Numbered from the stretch's first letter, positions 1-12,487 are shown. The stretch is 64,000 nucleotides of DNA from Oasisia sp. SBJ-2009 (GCA_964017155.1 OZ024867.1:22094020-22158019); one strand, 5' to 3'. Numbers and translations: made by a program. Notes: generated by a model not told the origin, from the sequence alone.

Positions 1-925
1 AGATCAGAGTCACTACATAACAAGTGGTGGGAAGAGAAAGCCAAAATGATTAAATAATTTGCAGGAGACATAGGTAGGGACCCGACATGGTGCTTATGAC
101 GCTGAAGATGAACCTGGAGAAGAACTTTAAACAAGAACACCCACGAATTAGATTTAAGTAATTGACATGATGATGAAGGTAAATGGCACATTATAACATG
201 CGTCATAAGACATTATATAAAAATACGTCACGACGAATTCAAAGTTACGTTATTGTGTGAGTTAACAATCTTATAAAATTAAGCATAATGCATTAATGGT
301 CAACAGGTGTCAGCCATAGCCCCGGGCTATGCCATAGGCATAATACTGTATCATTCGAATCAAGAAAATAAGATAGAAAATATAAATGTTTGAATGAAAT
401 ATGTGGCAGCGCTGTGTGCGTTAAATAAGGTTACGTTAAACCAATTAAAAAAGCAAAGCATTCATATCAAAAAATCTGTGAAATGTAACAGTTGCACTTT
501 TGAATGCAATTTACGTCTTAGCCTTCCGCAGCCTGATAGTGATACTGATAGTGTTACACTAATCTAGTTTTATAATCAGACAATGTTACATACCCATTTA
601 AAATACAAGTTGCACGAACATAACCATATCACATCACGCCTAATTGAACGTTCACATTACCTGCATCAACATCGGATTAAATGTATTATCATTAATTACG
701 GTTAATCACACACAAAGGAGAGAGGTATTGGTAAACTAACAAGACGCATTGCTTGAAATACAAGCGGTAAATCTAAAGAAGACGCGACACACGTCCTTTT
801 GAAAATAATCTACCCAGCAAATTGGTGTGTGATGTAGGTCGTCAGGTAAACCAGAACAAATTGCATAGACCTGAAGCTTCGTTCCAGTAATGACGACTAG
901 CATTTATTACAGCATTAACAAGTCA

Positions 926-926
<1 letters not shown>
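1..926. other. AT-rich non-coding stretch
   Basis: I see no recognisable coding frame, RNA gene or mobile-element end on either strand. Whether a gene lies just left of the window cannot be told. Confidence 0.5.

Positions 927-967
<41 letters not shown>
927..967. repeat. (TA)n microsatellite
   Basis: Uninterrupted TA dinucleotides; reading frames through it (YIYIYI) are artefacts. Confidence 0.95.
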
Positions 968-970
<3 letters not shown>

Positions 971-1084
971 GGAGAACAAAACCACTTTTTCTCATTTTGC
1001 TTTTGTCATAGTGCCTTGCGGACGAAGAGATGCGGCTCTACTACACAGACTGCCACGCTGATATACGCAATATATTTGTACACT

Positions 1085-1100
1085 CACACAAACACACACA

Positions 1101-1146
<46 letters not shown>
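1085..1146. repeat. (CA)n microsatellite
   Basis: CA dinucleotides with two early AA interruptions; frames through it read HTHTHT or VCVCVC and are not genes. Confidence 0.95.
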
Positions 1147-1150
<4 letters not shown>

Positions 1151-1454
1151 AGCAAACATTTTGTTTTCGCCAAATTGTAATTTACCAAGTAAATGTATGT
1201 GCACTTTCATTTATTTAGCTTCATTTATTTATTATATTTTCCAATTTACTGTGGTTGGTATCTGTATTTAATTACCTTGAATTTGCTGCCAAAATTTAAA
1301 CAGCTATATAACAATGAAATAAAACGGGTATGTAATATCTCTGCTGCAGCGGAAGTAAGGTGCAGACACGTGTTCCTTAATCGAAGCTATCTAAGAGTAC
1401 AGCTATATTGTATAAGTATTGTCAAGCAATAGACGCACAGTCTATGCATGTCCT

Positions 1455-1890
1455 GTAAAGCTAATTATTCTTACCATCTATTAGTTATTGTTCTGAAATA
1501 TGGGGAAACACATATCCTTCTAATGTCAATTGTCTTGTTGTACTCCAAGAGAGAGCAACAAGACTTCTGTTGGGCCAGGTCGTCTTAACTCCTCTTTTCC
1601 ACAGATCGCATATATTAAAATTCCCAGATCTAGTGAAAATCAAAACAGCTTTGATTGTATATAAAGCATATTAATTCATGTCACCAGCTAATATGCAAAA
1701 GCATTTTGTGAAAAACGATATCTAAGTAATAACACATCTTCAAAATAATTAGCTAAGCGCTGTTTCACCTTAAATGTTAGAGCCATGGCCCTTTCCATGT
1801 ATGGCATAAGTCTCTGGAATTCCTTGCACGTTGAACTACCTAACGTAAAAACAATACATTTTTCAGACAGACGTACAAGACAATAACTAT
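1455..1890 (+). pseudogene. LINE reverse-transcriptase C-terminal remnant
   Basis: In shifting + frames one reads SEIWGNTY, LQERATRLL, PDLVKIKTALIVYKAY and SLWNSLHVELP. The same blocks occur in the same order in the RT tail at 3929-4636 (AEIWGNTY, LQKRAIRLI, PDLVKLKTAIIMFKAY, KLWNTLDNSL), so both belong to related CR1/Jockey-group LINEs. Frame changes and stops show it is dead. Only the part after the RT palm is present, the usual product of 5' truncation. Confidence 0.75.
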
Positions 1891-1969
1891 GAATGAATAA
1901 ATATAATTGCAACTTCCATGGCAACTGATTCTGATAACTAATGTTTCTGTATTCTATGATTAAGTCCAT

Positions 1970-3880
1970 TTATTTTACAGTACTTAATCATATTAATGTG
2001 ACTAAAGAACTAGTGGTTGTAGCACTACTTATATTTATATGGTTTTCTTTTCTTTCTTATTCGTGTAAGCATTTAGGATGGGTGCAATATTTACATATCT
2101 AATGATTTCTTATATTATAAAATATTGTGTTCGGGGAAACATACTACTACAAATTGCTTTACTACTTGTGTATTCCCTTCAAACAACATTATGTGTACAG
2201 CATGTTCGCACGGTTTTAATGTGTGTTGAATGCTGATTGAATAATTCATATTGAATTGAACGTGCTGCTTCCAGAATTAAAAATACATCGATTTCATATG
2301 AGTATGTTTGTAAGTATACCTGTTTATGACATAATACGATTCATGTATCACACTTTATAAATAAATAACGTTATTGGTATTTTGCTGGGTAGATTATTTT
2401 CGAACGAACGTATGTCGTATGTCGTCTTAAATTACCGGTAACGTTTCGAGCGATGCGTGCGGGGATTACAAAAAATAATGATACTATACGCACACTGATG
2501 TCAAGTAAAGTACAGGTACTGAGAATATGTATTCATTTTGAAATTAACACAGTATGGGCGCATCGACGACGAATTATTAATTAAGACAAAATAGTTAACA
2601 AACATTGTGGTGCGTCAGACTCAGACGTTTTCCTAATCTAGGCTATGGCTAGTTTGAGCCCGTTTGAATTAAACAGTCGTCAGTGGGACGCAAACATCAA
2701 AACAAGCAATCCCAATTTGTTCAATGTTACGCTCTTTTCATTGTAGAGGTACTAAATTATCAGTGAAGACATAACAGCTATTGCCTGTGCCATTTTGCCT
2801 GTATGCGTTCAACGTGTTGACATTTAAAGAAACCCACTGGCACTGACACTGTTTTATTTATACTCAATAATATATTATATGACGTATAAATTAAATATAT
2901 GTCGAAATCGTTTGATAAAACAACAGTTATGCTATTTCCATTGTTCATGCCATCAACGTAATCTTCATTCAATTTATCAACGACATAATGTGATTATGTT
3001 GCACATTAAACAGAATTAAGTGAAACAAATATAATTTATTGGCAACATCGGCTGAACTTGAAGTGTCACACTCATTAATCGCCACTGCTATAATTATTTC
3101 TCAACATTTAAGTTGTGTGATTGTATTTATGATGATATACACCTGTATTTATTTGTTATGATGTGCTAGATGAGGGAACTACCACTGACATACAACAATA
3201 ATGTCTTTAATGTAATGCTTCATTATGGTGATAATTACATTGCTACACAGTTTGGCATGTTCTACGGATAGCTGATTAGTTTCTGGACACTAACAGTGGC
3301 CTTATGTATTTGTAAAACAAAATGTTGTAGCTATTACTAAATTACAAATAGCAGACAATGGTATTTTTAAGACCACCAGTATACTTTTGCAGACAAATAA
3401 TAATGACTGCATTTTCACCATCGATTGTTGTTTTATTTTTAATTTGGCAACCTTGTTAATAAATACAAACGACTACAAACATATCTTATAAATTGTATGT
3501 GTATTATGATAATAAGCGTTTACATTATCTAATTTATAACATTTATCTAATTTGTATGCACACATACGTTTTTACTATATTTACATTATATAGGTTATGT
3601 ATGTGTATGTATCAACCGTATATGGGTTTCTACTTGAATTTAATTGAAATTTATTTTCAACAACAACAACAATTACTACATTATACAGACAGTGCATACA
3701 ATACCATTTGTTGAAAGAAAGGTAAACGAAGTACAATACTTATCATGTTTACCCTTATAATTGCTTAATTACATACATAAAGCATATGAACAGTGCAATA
3801 GAAGGTGCGACAACATTATTTACATGTATAGCCATACGACATGTAATCGAGAAAAAGACATTGTGATATTTATTGAAGAA
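1970..3880. other. AT-rich non-coding stretch
   Basis: Nothing beyond short chance frames. Part of the right end may be 3' sequence of the LINE that starts coding at 3929 on the - strand, but no clear 3' end or tail is visible. Confidence 0.45.
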
Positions 3881-3928
3881 GAAAAAACCTTTATAACAAT
3901 AAACAATCTGAATGTTTAATTTAGTTAT

Positions 3929-4636
3929 CTAATTTATGTTGGCAAAATAGTCTATATACACATAACTATTCAACAATCTATCTGTATAACACTTTTTGAA
4001 ATGATGAACATTTTTACAACTAATCAATGAATTATCGAGGGTGTTCCAAAGTTTAACCCCAGTAACAGAAATACACACATTTTTTAAGTTAGTACGTACA
4101 TAGATTTGCTTGAACTTACATTTATGCCTGAATGAATATCGTGATTCATGTATTCTGAATAATTTGTGTACATTCATTGGTAATATATAACGATATGCCT
4201 TAAACATAATTATAGCAGTTTTTAGTTTTACAAGATCTGGTATTTTAAGAATATGTACATTGTGAAAGAGTAAGTTTGTGTGATCAAGTCTTTTGGCACC
4301 ACAAATTAATCTTATAGCCCTTTTCTGTAATAAAACTAAACAATGAATATTTGTAGCATATGTGTTACCCCATATTTCAGCACCATATATAATATAAGGC
4401 ATTAAAAGAGAATAGTACAAAATATGCATACCATATTTGTTAATCAAGGAACTGGCTCTATACATAATAGCACAACATTTTGACAGTTTAGATCTTATTG
4501 ATAAAATGTGACTTTTCCAGTTTAATTTGTCATCAATTACTACACCTAAAAATTGTGTGCAATTTACTCTATTGATTTTGTCTTTATTTATTCTAACACA
4601 AATATCTGCAGTTATTCTGCGATTACCAAAAATCAT
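3929..4636 (-). pseudogene. LINE RT, C-terminal segment
   Basis: A 235-codon open frame covering the thumb and C-terminal part of a CR1/Jockey-type reverse transcriptase: FLGVVIDDKLNWKSHI near the start, then LMPYIIYGAEIWGNTY, LLQKRAIRLICGAKRLDHT and, near the end, GVKLWNTLDNSLISCKN. The catalytic palm lies just upstream on the - strand (4637-5006). This segment has stayed open while the neighbouring ones have stops, so it has no meaning as a separate gene. Confidence 0.85.
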
Positions 4637-4702
4637 GTCCGCAGTTGTTCTAAGCCACCATTTAACATCCGAACAAGTTCATTAAAGTCTCTATCACAAC
4701 AT

Positions 4703-5006
4703 AATAGATTTGTATCATCAGCAAATAAAATATACTTGAACACTTGTGAGACTTTACAAATGTCATTAATATACATGATAAATCATTTTGGTCCCAAAAT
4801 GGAACCCTGACGGACACCACCCGATACATTTAGTATTTCCGAATGACAGTTATTCAAACTGACAAACTGAGCACTTTCTATTTTCTATATAATTCTGAAT
4901 CCATTCCTGTGCGACACCACTCAAACCATAGAAATGCAGTTTTTTTTACACAGTATATCACGATCAACAGTATCAAAAGCCCTCTTTAGGTCAATAAATA
5001 CTCCTA
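4703..5006. repeat. Target-site duplication of the RTE LINE, left (full) copy
   Basis: Repeated at 8171-8408 with only scattered differences, apart from 64 bp present here (4742-4805) and absent there. On the - strand this copy still encodes the RT palm of the host LINE (QGSILGP, YINDI and FADDTNLL, with one stop after GPK), so it is the older form. The segment ends ...ATACTCC exactly where RTE sequence begins. Confidence 0.85.
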
Positions 5007-8000
5007 CTTACTTTACTTATGCCTTTTCGCTCGCTCGGAGCATAGGCCATCGACTAAGGAACGCCACTGTTTTCTGTCTGTGGCCATCTTCTCCATTTCT
5101 TTCCAGGTGTACCCCATCTCTTTTGTATCTTTTTCTCTGCCAGGTGTTTCGTGGCCTACCTCTTCTTCTCTTCCCTGGGGGGTTCCATGTGATGGCTTGA
5201 CGGGTGATTGATTCTGGTGGTTTCCTTAGTGTATGTCCTATCCACCTCCATTTTCTCTTCTTTATTTCATTTTCTATGGGTAGTTGCTTGGTTGTTTTCC
5301 AGAGTGTGGTGTTCGGTACCTTGTCTGTCCACTTCAAGTGTAGTATTCTGCGCAGGCATTTGTTGATGAAGGTCTGTATTTTCTTTAGTGTCTTCTGTGT
5401 GGTTCGCCATGTCTCCGCTCCGTAGAGCAAAACTGCCTTCACATTTGAGTTAAACAATCTCAGCTTGGTGTTAATTTTGATTCGTTTTGCTCTCCAAATT
5501 TTTCTCAACATGATGAATGCTACTCTTGCTTTCTGGATTCTTGCTTTGACGTCTTCTTCTGTCCCTCCAGTTTTGTTTAATGTACTGCCCAGGTATGTGA
5601 ATGCATCTGTCTCTTCCAGTGGCTCTCCGTTCAATGTAATGGGGTTGTTGTTCTTTGTGTTGGCTTTCATAGTCTTTGTCTTGCTTCTGTTGATGTTGAG
5701 TCCAAGCTGTGTTGACACTGTGTTTAGCTGCTCTGTTTTTTCCTGCATCTGTTTATGGCTGTGTGAGAGGAGAGCGAGGTCATCCGCAAAGTCCAGGTCC
5801 TCCAATTGGCTCCATGGTGTCCACTGGATCCCATTTCTTCTGTTTTTTGTAGTCTTTTTCATGATCCAGTCTATGGCGAGCAGGAATAGGAACGGTGACA
5901 GAAGACATCCTTGCCTCACACCTGTCTTCACCATGAAGGAGTCCGTTAGTTGTCCTGCATGAATGACCCTGCATGCCATGTCTTCATAACTACTTCTTAT
6001 CAGAGATATACATTTCTCAGGTATGCCGTAGTGCTGTAGGAGTTTCTACAGCGTGTCTCTGTCAAGGCTATCAAATGCTTTCTCGTAGTCAACGAAGTTT
6101 ATATACAGTGATGAGTCCCATTCCATGGATTGTTCGACAATGATTCTCAGTGTTGCAATTTGGTCGGTGCAGGATCTGTCTTTCCGGAAGCCAGCTTGGT
6201 GGTCTCTGAGCTTGGCATCTACACCTGTCTTCAGTCTGTCCAAGATTATTCTGTTGAGGACCTTTCCGGGTACTGATAGGAGCATTATCCCTCTATAGTT
6301 CTTACATTCTTGCATATCGCCTTTCTTTGGGAGCTTCACAAGGTACCCTTCTTTCCATTCCGTTGGTATTTCTTCTTGTTCCCATATCTTCCCGAATAGG
6401 TCATGCAGTATCTCGGTGGAGGTCTCTATGTCAGCCTTGATTGCCTCTGCAGGAATTTTGTCTGGTCCGGAAGCTTTCCCTCTCTTCATGTGCTGAATGG
6501 CTTTTTCAATTTCTGCCTTACTTGGTCTTTCGCAGTTTATCTGGAGTACTTCTTCCGCTGGTGTGATGTCTGGAGGGTTCTGAGGTGGTGGCCGGTTTAG
6601 CAGTTCTTCAAAATGTTCCCTCCATCTCTTCAACTGGTCTTCATCACTGGTAAGTACATTGCCATTCTTATCTTTGATGGGTCTGTCTGTGTTCTTGTAC
6701 TTTCCTGCTAATTTTCTTGTTACATCATACAGTTGTTTCATGTTTCCTTGGGCTGATGCATCCTCTGCTTCTTTGGCTAGGTCTTCAATGAAGTTTGCCT
6801 TGTCTGTTTTTACGCTGTTCTTGACTGCTCTGTTTGCCTCTGTATACTCTTCCTGTGCTGCTGCTTTTGCTGCTCTCGTTCGGCTGTTGTTAACTGCACC
6901 TTTCTTTTCCTTCCTCACTTGCACTTTGTTGACAGTCTCTGCAGAAATCCAGTCTTTTTGTTGGTATTTCTTCTTTCCCAGAACTTCGCTGCATGTGCTG
7001 GTCCACATCTCCTTGATCTGTTGACATTGTGTGTCTATGTCCATGTTTCCTTCATCAAGGATATCTTGTAGGGCTTCGTATTTGTTTCTGACTGTAAGTC
7101 GGAAGGTCTCTTTTGTCACCCTGTCCTGTAGGAAGTCCACATTGTACTGCCTTCTGGTGCTTCGCTTGACTTCTCTCTTCTTTAGCTTCATCTTCATTCT
7201 GGCCAGCACTAGATGGTGGTCTGAGGCTGCATCTGCCCCTCTCTGCACTCTCACATCCTGCATTGATCTTCTGAACTTTCGTCCTATGCAGATATGGTCT
7301 ATTTGATTTCCTGTCCTGTGGTCCGGTGATACCCAGGTTGCCTTGTGAATCCTGCGATGCGGGAACACGCTGCCTCCGATGATCATATTGTTAAATGCAC
7401 AAAAGTCGGCCAACATCTCGCCATTTTCATTCATTTTGCCAAGTCCCTGTCTGCCCATGACTTCTTCGTACCCGCTGTTGTCTGATCCGATGTTGGCGTT
7501 CAAGTCTCCCATGAGTATTGTCATGTCCTTCTCCTTCAGTTTGTCACACAATGTCTGCAGTTTGTTGTAAAAGTCTTCTTTTGTTTCTTCGTCCTTGTCG
7601 TTTGTGGGTGCGTAACACTGAATGATGTTGAGCTTGATGTTTTCTTTCTTTGTTTTGAACGAGGCACAGATGATCCTTGGTCCCGCTGCTTCCCAGTTAA
7701 TGAGAGCATTCTGTGCCTCATGTGACAACATGAATGCCACGCCTTCTGTATGATGTGCATCTTCCTCTTCATGCCCCGAATAGAGAATCATTTCTCCCGT
7801 ATTCAGTCTGACTTGCCCTGACTGTGTCCACCTTGTTTCACATAGCCCTAGTACTGTGATGTTGTAGGCCCGTCGTTCCCTTGCTATTTGGGCTGCTTTG
7901 TTTGTTTCAAACATGGTTCTCACATTCCATGTTCCGATTTTCGAGATTTTCTTGGAAGATAAGAAGGGTATCGGCGATGTAGCTTCCTTACGGCTTTCAC

Positions 8001-8170
8001 TGCATGGCGTCATACTCTCCCCAGGAGGCCCCCCCTCTCCCAAGTTCAGTAGAGTTCCTTTGGTCGATGTTTTCGTAACAATCTGTTTTTTTACGGGAAA
8101 GGGTTGTTAGCCCTTTGCCCAACCCTCCTCTTTTCTCAGCCGGGCTTGGGACCGTCCATGGCAGAGTTAA
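5007..8170 (-). mobile_element. RTE-clade LINE, nearly full length
   Basis: The element lies between the two copies of a long duplicated target. Read on the - strand it has a short 5' leader (8170-8044), one long ORF with endonuclease and reverse transcriptase, and a 3' end of short GTAA/AAGTA-like units (about 5028-5007) rather than poly(A), as is usual for RTE elements. The ORF is broken by a single stop. The good reading frame and clean flanks suggest a fairly recent insertion into an already decayed LINE. Confidence 0.88.
5017..8043 (-). pseudogene. RTE endonuclease/reverse transcriptase ORF with one premature stop
   Basis: About 1,008 codons in one frame. The N-terminal third is an APE-type endonuclease (GTWNVRTM near residue 37, ETRWTQSG, GDLNANIG, TWVSPDHRTGNQIDHI, SDHHLVLARM). 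The RT follows ([72 protein letters not shown]), then [30 protein letters not shown] and [12 protein letters not shown], typical of RTE C-termini. The only lesion seen is TAG at 6048-6046, right after DRDTL; reading continues in the same frame with [13 protein letters not shown] Trp codon is the likely original. Such ORFs are often mis-annotated as craniofacial development protein 2-like. Confidence 0.9.
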
Positions 8171-8408
8171 AATAGATTTGTATCATCAGCAAATAAAATA
8201 TACTTGAACCCTGACGGACACCACCCGATACATTTAGTATTTCCGAATGACAGTTATTCAAACTGACAAACTGAGCACTTTCTATTTTCTATATAATTCT
8301 GAATCCATTCCTGTGCGACACCACTCAAACCATAGAAATGCAGTTTTTTTACACAGTATATCACGATCAACAGTATAAAAAGCCCTCTTCAGGTCAATAA
8401 ATACTCCA
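8171..8408. repeat. Target-site duplication of the RTE LINE, right (shortened) copy
   Basis: Matches 4703-5006 but lacks the 64 bp between two GAAC tetranucleotides of that copy (4738-4741 and 4802-4805), as expected of a microhomology deletion after insertion. Beyond 8408 the host LINE sequence continues. Confidence 0.85.
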
Positions 8409-9451
8409 ACGGTATATTAATATTTTTTTAATGAAGTTGTAATTTCTTCTACCAAATCAAAAAGAGCCTCAGTTGTTGACATGCTAGATCTAAACCCATT
8501 ATGACTAGGTCTGAGTATGTTACATTTATTAATGAACATGTCCAATCTGTTATCATATAGTTTCTCCAGAATGTTTGAAAATTGTGGTAATAAAGTTATT
8601 GGCCTGTAATTTTGTAAAAACGTTTGTTTCGCCAGACCTATATAGCGGTTTTGTTTGGAAAAACACCTGTTTGAAATGAAACATTACATATATGAGCAAA
8701 TGGCTTAGCTATTTTAGAAATTACATTCTTAATCAGGTTCATGTTCAATATTTTCTTCAAAGTAATCATAAATAGGGGATATGTTTTGCTAAGTTGGGGC
8801 CAACATTTGTAAAGAAATTATTAAATTAATTAGCAATATCTTCTTTCTTTGACATTTTCTTGTTGTTTTTTTATAAAGTATTCTGGATACGTTGGCTTAT
8901 TTTTACGTTTGTTAATTACTTCATTTAGTATTTTCCAGATCTCTTTAACATTTGCTCTTTGTTTTTCTAACATCGAGCTATAATAGTTGTTTTTGTAATT
9001 CTTAATATAGATTATGAGTAAGTCGTTTAATTTATTTTTGTGTGTTTTGTATTTTGTTTTGCTTTTGCAGATCTTATTACAATAAATGCTTTATATTATA
9101 TAACTTATTTGTCTTTGTACAAGCACGTTTTAAACCTATGGTGAACCAGGTTTTTTTTATTTTCAAAGCTTTTTTGGGGAACATTTTTACGGGACAGTGT
9201 TTGTTAAATATATCCATAAATATGTGTAGAAAAGAGTCATATGCTTGATTTACATCATCAGTTTTTAGCACACTTTCCCAGGTTTGTTGACTTAGTTCAT
9301 TGGAAAATGATGCTATTTTATCCGCATTCATATTTCTGATAAATTGTAATAATTTTACATTATACCTGCTTATGTTATACCCACAGAGTGCAAAAATTGG
9401 TAAATGACCACTAATATCATTGAATATGATACCAATAGTTAGGTTGAAGCG
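8409..9451 (-). pseudogene. LINE EN C-terminus, linker and RT N-terminal part
   Basis: From 9451 down the - strand reads RFNLTIGIIFNDISGHLPIFA (end of the endonuclease), a linker with FSNELSQQTWESVL and HCPVKMFPKKALK, and then, after frame breaks, HNGFRSSMSTTEALFDLVEE and VFIDLKRAF, the RT fingers/palm entry. It continues in the duplicated target segment. The upstream half of the endonuclease lies at 13489-14090, on the other side of the TIR element. Confidence 0.8.
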
Positions 9452-9454
9452 TAA

Positions 9455-9469
9455 TAGTGGACCAGCCAA
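9455..9469 (+). repeat. Left terminal inverted repeat
   Basis: TAGTGGACCAGCCAA, preceded by the TAA duplication at 9452-9454. Confidence 0.88.
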
Positions 9470-9813
9470 TATGTGATATAAAACATAGATCACTCATAGC
9501 ATGTGGGGAAAGGTGTGGGTGGATGCCACCTTTGATTTTGAATTTGAAGGTCATTTTCAAGGACAAGAAAGGTCAAAATTGGTATTTTGTTTTTTTTATT
9601 AATTTGGACCACAATCAATAGGTCTATCCAATGAAATAATTTTTATGTTCACATACTTGCATCTAACCAGTGTAATTGACAAGCAAACATTCACTTTGCA
9701 ATGTTAAAGTATAGGATCACGAAACACAAAAGTACGTTTTTCTCAAAAACACGTTTTGTAATTAAGACCTGTGTTGAACGCTTGGTCGTTTTACTCTAAT
9801 GTTCCCATATGCA

Positions 9814-12345
9814 CTATGATGTCCAATAACGTCTCACATTCACTTCCTCCCATGTATATTGGCCAGCTGGGTTGCAGCAGTCCACCTCATCACACCCACA
9901 GGCGTACGTGCAGCTGAGGTTCGTTTTGAAGCAACTGCATCGGGCCGTTCTGCACTTAGTCTTGCATCCACAAGTGACCAGCTCTAGACACGCATCTGGA
10001 ATAGGAGGCAGTCTTGTCTATACAGCTTTCAAGCAGTCTGACTCCATCATCCATGCAGAAAATGTCGGTGGGAGAAGGGATGCCTATATGCTCCTGGTCT
10101 GCCTGCAGGCAGATCTTTGCTTGATGGTTGGCGCGTGCGGTGTGAAGTTCCAGGGCGTCTCTGGTTGGGGCTAACATCTCCAGACCAAGCTTGCCCTTAC
10201 CGAAGAGTTGGAGTCTGGCATTGTCGACGGTTTGTTGCTCAGTTGTGCCGTACAAAGTGCCGTTTGTAGAGCGCAGTGGCTCAGGGGTAGAGCTTCGGAC
10301 TCTCGAATACGAGAACCTGGGTTCGAATCCTGGCTGCGGTGTTAAAACCTTGGGCAAGTTTTTTCACTCTACATTGCTCCAGTTCACTGAGCTGAATAAA
10401 TGAGTACCTGGCTATAGACAGTGGTGGATATGTGTACGAGCAGCCTTCGCGCATTAATTGTAGCATATGGCTGGATGCTTCCCAGAGAAGCCGAGATGGT
10501 GTCTGAGTGAACAGGTCTGTCAGGGAAGTAAAGTGTAAAGCGCTTTGAACGGTCCTGAGGACTGGATACTGCGCTATATATGAACTTGCCTTTGCCTTTT
10601 TTTTTACAAGTGACATACAACTTGTTCAATTGGTGCGAGTTCTCCATCACGACCAACCCCCTGAACGAGATGCGGATGATTTTTAGATGTTTTTCAGCAA
10701 GACCGCTTGCCATGTCCACTAAACGCTGACGTTGTATCACAACCTGTGAACGCGTGGAAGCCGAGCAGGTTATCCCTCAGAGGTTTTGCAAATCTCTCAG
10801 ACAGGTCATGTATTGGATAGCATTTCCTCTTTTTTGCTGTTCCAGAGATCATCCACACTTCTGCTGTTTGTGCTGGTTTAAAGTGGACTAGAAGCAGTAT
10901 GACATCCGTATCTCTGCAGATGACCAACACTCTTTTGTATCCCTGGTTGACTGCCTCACACGAATGGAGTACCAGCCTGGTGTCCGCCTCGTCATGGTTT
11001 CCTTGAAGTTTGACTTCACTCCTCCTTGTTGACCTCGCATGTGTAGCACAAGAGAATCCGCCTCCTGTTACAAGCTCACATTGTTGTGGTAGATCAGTAC
11101 CCTTTGTCACGATGATCTCGGTCAAGACCCTGGCGAGATTGGCCTTGTTCTCGTCAGATGCAATAACGTTGCTCCATACCTGTGGAAGTGGGTCATTTTG
11201 TCCATCGATGACCTTACGAATTGGCCTTTTCTTCCCCACTCGCTTTGACCTTGTCACTGCCTTGATCGATTGTTGACCGGTGTAGTGGTCAAATACTACA
11301 TCAACTCTTGTTGTGTGACATCTGAAGTGACTTGTCACATTGTTCAAGAATACATCGGCATAGTCGCCAAATGTCTGACACCCATGAGGTTTTCCAAGAG
11401 CTTGGATCAGGCCATTACCGTCAATCATCACACAACGTTCATGTTGGCTTCTGGAATTGCCGAGGGTATAGGAATGCCATCCGCCAGGACATTGATTAGC
11501 ACTGACTTTTGTGTCAAGTTCATGTCGTCTCCATGCTTGGCCAGAGACAGTGGGACTGGGGACAGCTCATGCTTCAGGATACTCCCCATTTCAACTGTTC
11601 GACCCGCATAGACAACATTGAGTAATCGCTGCAGGAGCTTTCTGTCGGCTTTGACAGTCTTCTGTACAGTATGTTCGGTAGACACGGTTGCTTTGTATAG
11701 GGTGGCAAAGGTTTTCGAGCGATGCTTCTTAAGCACACCATGAAACCCCACAGTTTTCTCAATTAGGCGTTGCTTCAGGTTGGTGATAACATGCAGTTTC
11801 CCCCGTTCTTCGGCTCTTAGGAGATCACTGACTACGTCAGTCGGGGCAGAATCTTTGGCTGCCAAAGATACCAAGGGTATGTCGCCACTTATCGATTCCA
11901 TGTCTCCATCTTCTTCTTCTCTCAAAGCAGTGGTTACTCTGAATACGTCCAAATGTGTAAGCTGTGTGATAAGCTTCTTCACGTCATCAGCATCATGCTT
12001 CATCTGGGAAGGAAGGTTGTCACTGCGGGTGAAAGTGGTCTCTTCCTCCTCACCTTCCAGATTGAAGAGGTATCGCGTGCCCTGGGAGATTCGTGAGCTT
12101 TCGGCCCAGGTGACACAAAACTTGTCCCTAGTTTGGTCATTTCTTGTAATGCCTATGATGCCGTTCTGCATCTGGCATGTTTTGTGTATCCACTCAGTTG
12201 CCTGGTCAGCGGGAACTTGGTTGACTCGTCTTTTGGTTCTCTTCACAACGACGTTCCCCTGCATGAACTCTGCGTAGACCTCTGGTGCTGTCATTTCAAG
12301 CAGTTTCATATCCGCAAGATACACAGGTCCCCATCGGGCATAGTT
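9814..12345 (-). pseudogene. FEN/XPG-like PIN nuclease with Cys-rich tail, broken
   Basis: Homology starts at NYARWGPVYLADMKL (12345) just after an in-frame stop, so a more N-terminal exon or sequence is missing. The first 298 codons (to 11428) include FMQGNVVVKRTKRR, VPADQATEWIHKT and GIIGITRNDQTRDKF. After a probable 2-bp TG insertion at about 11430 the second frame has VMIDGNG, RVDVVFDHYTG, SIKAVTRSKR, NHDEADTRLVLHS, ICRDTDVILL and HAFTGCDTTSAF. The acidic residues D4, D48, E148/D150, D174/D176 and D232 of that frame are spaced much like human FEN1 D34, D86, E158/E160, D179/D181 and D233. Another frameshift, a SINE (10260-10604) and a further shift follow before the Cys-rich end (LVTCGCKTKC, ARCSCFKTNLSCTYACGC, stop at 9816-9814). 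Without the SINE it would encode roughly 730 residues. The family is familiar to me as large sets of uncharacterised proteins in molluscs and cnidarians; the nuclease call is inference from motif layout. Confidence 0.75.
10260..10604 (+). mobile_element. tRNA-derived SINE
   Basis: The head is tRNA-like, with an A box at 10277-10292 (TGGCTCAGGGGTAGAG) and an exact B box GGTTCGAATCC at 10320-10330. A body follows with CTCTACATTGCTCCAGTTC-type sequence and a tail containing AAAGCGCTTTGAAC and TACTGCGCTATATAT, ending in two TTTGCC-like units and T9. Imperfect 8-9-bp duplications TACAA(A)GTG flank it (10251-10259 and 10605-10612). It sits inside the coding region of the nuclease-like gene. Older copies lie at 28905-29222 and, as a tail only, near 46710-46790. 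Confidence 0.88.
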
Positions 12346-12487
12346 TAATCAGCACATTATAACACAGACGATACATATGTAAATAATAAAATATGTGGTT
12401 GTGTGCAAAGATGGTCAAGTGGATGTAAAATAATGGAAAACAATATTTTGACTGAAGTTGGTTTTATGACCTTCAAAATTACCTTCA

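Noticed and set aside
890..1210. Frames rich in IYIYIY, HTHTHT or VCVCVC (also at 17.0, 18.1, 25.9, 31.6, 35.1, 38.1, 39.5, 42.4, 46.5, 56.2 and 61.3 kb)
   Set aside because: They are translations of TA and CA/TG microsatellites, open on both strands at once, with no conserved flanks.
5465..5962. Long + strand frame opposite the RTE ORF (and others at 6659-7024, 7031-7306, 11780-12277)
   Set aside because: Shadows of the - strand RTE and nuclease-like genes; only the - strand frames contain conserved family motifs.
10260..10335. A functional tRNA gene
   Set aside because: Good A and B boxes, but no acceptor stem closing the cloverleaf; the sequence continues into a SINE body with TSDs.
10281..10616. 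- strand frame across the SINE
   Set aside because: It reads the SINE in reverse complement; conserved nuclease-gene sequence stops and resumes exactly at the SINE borders.
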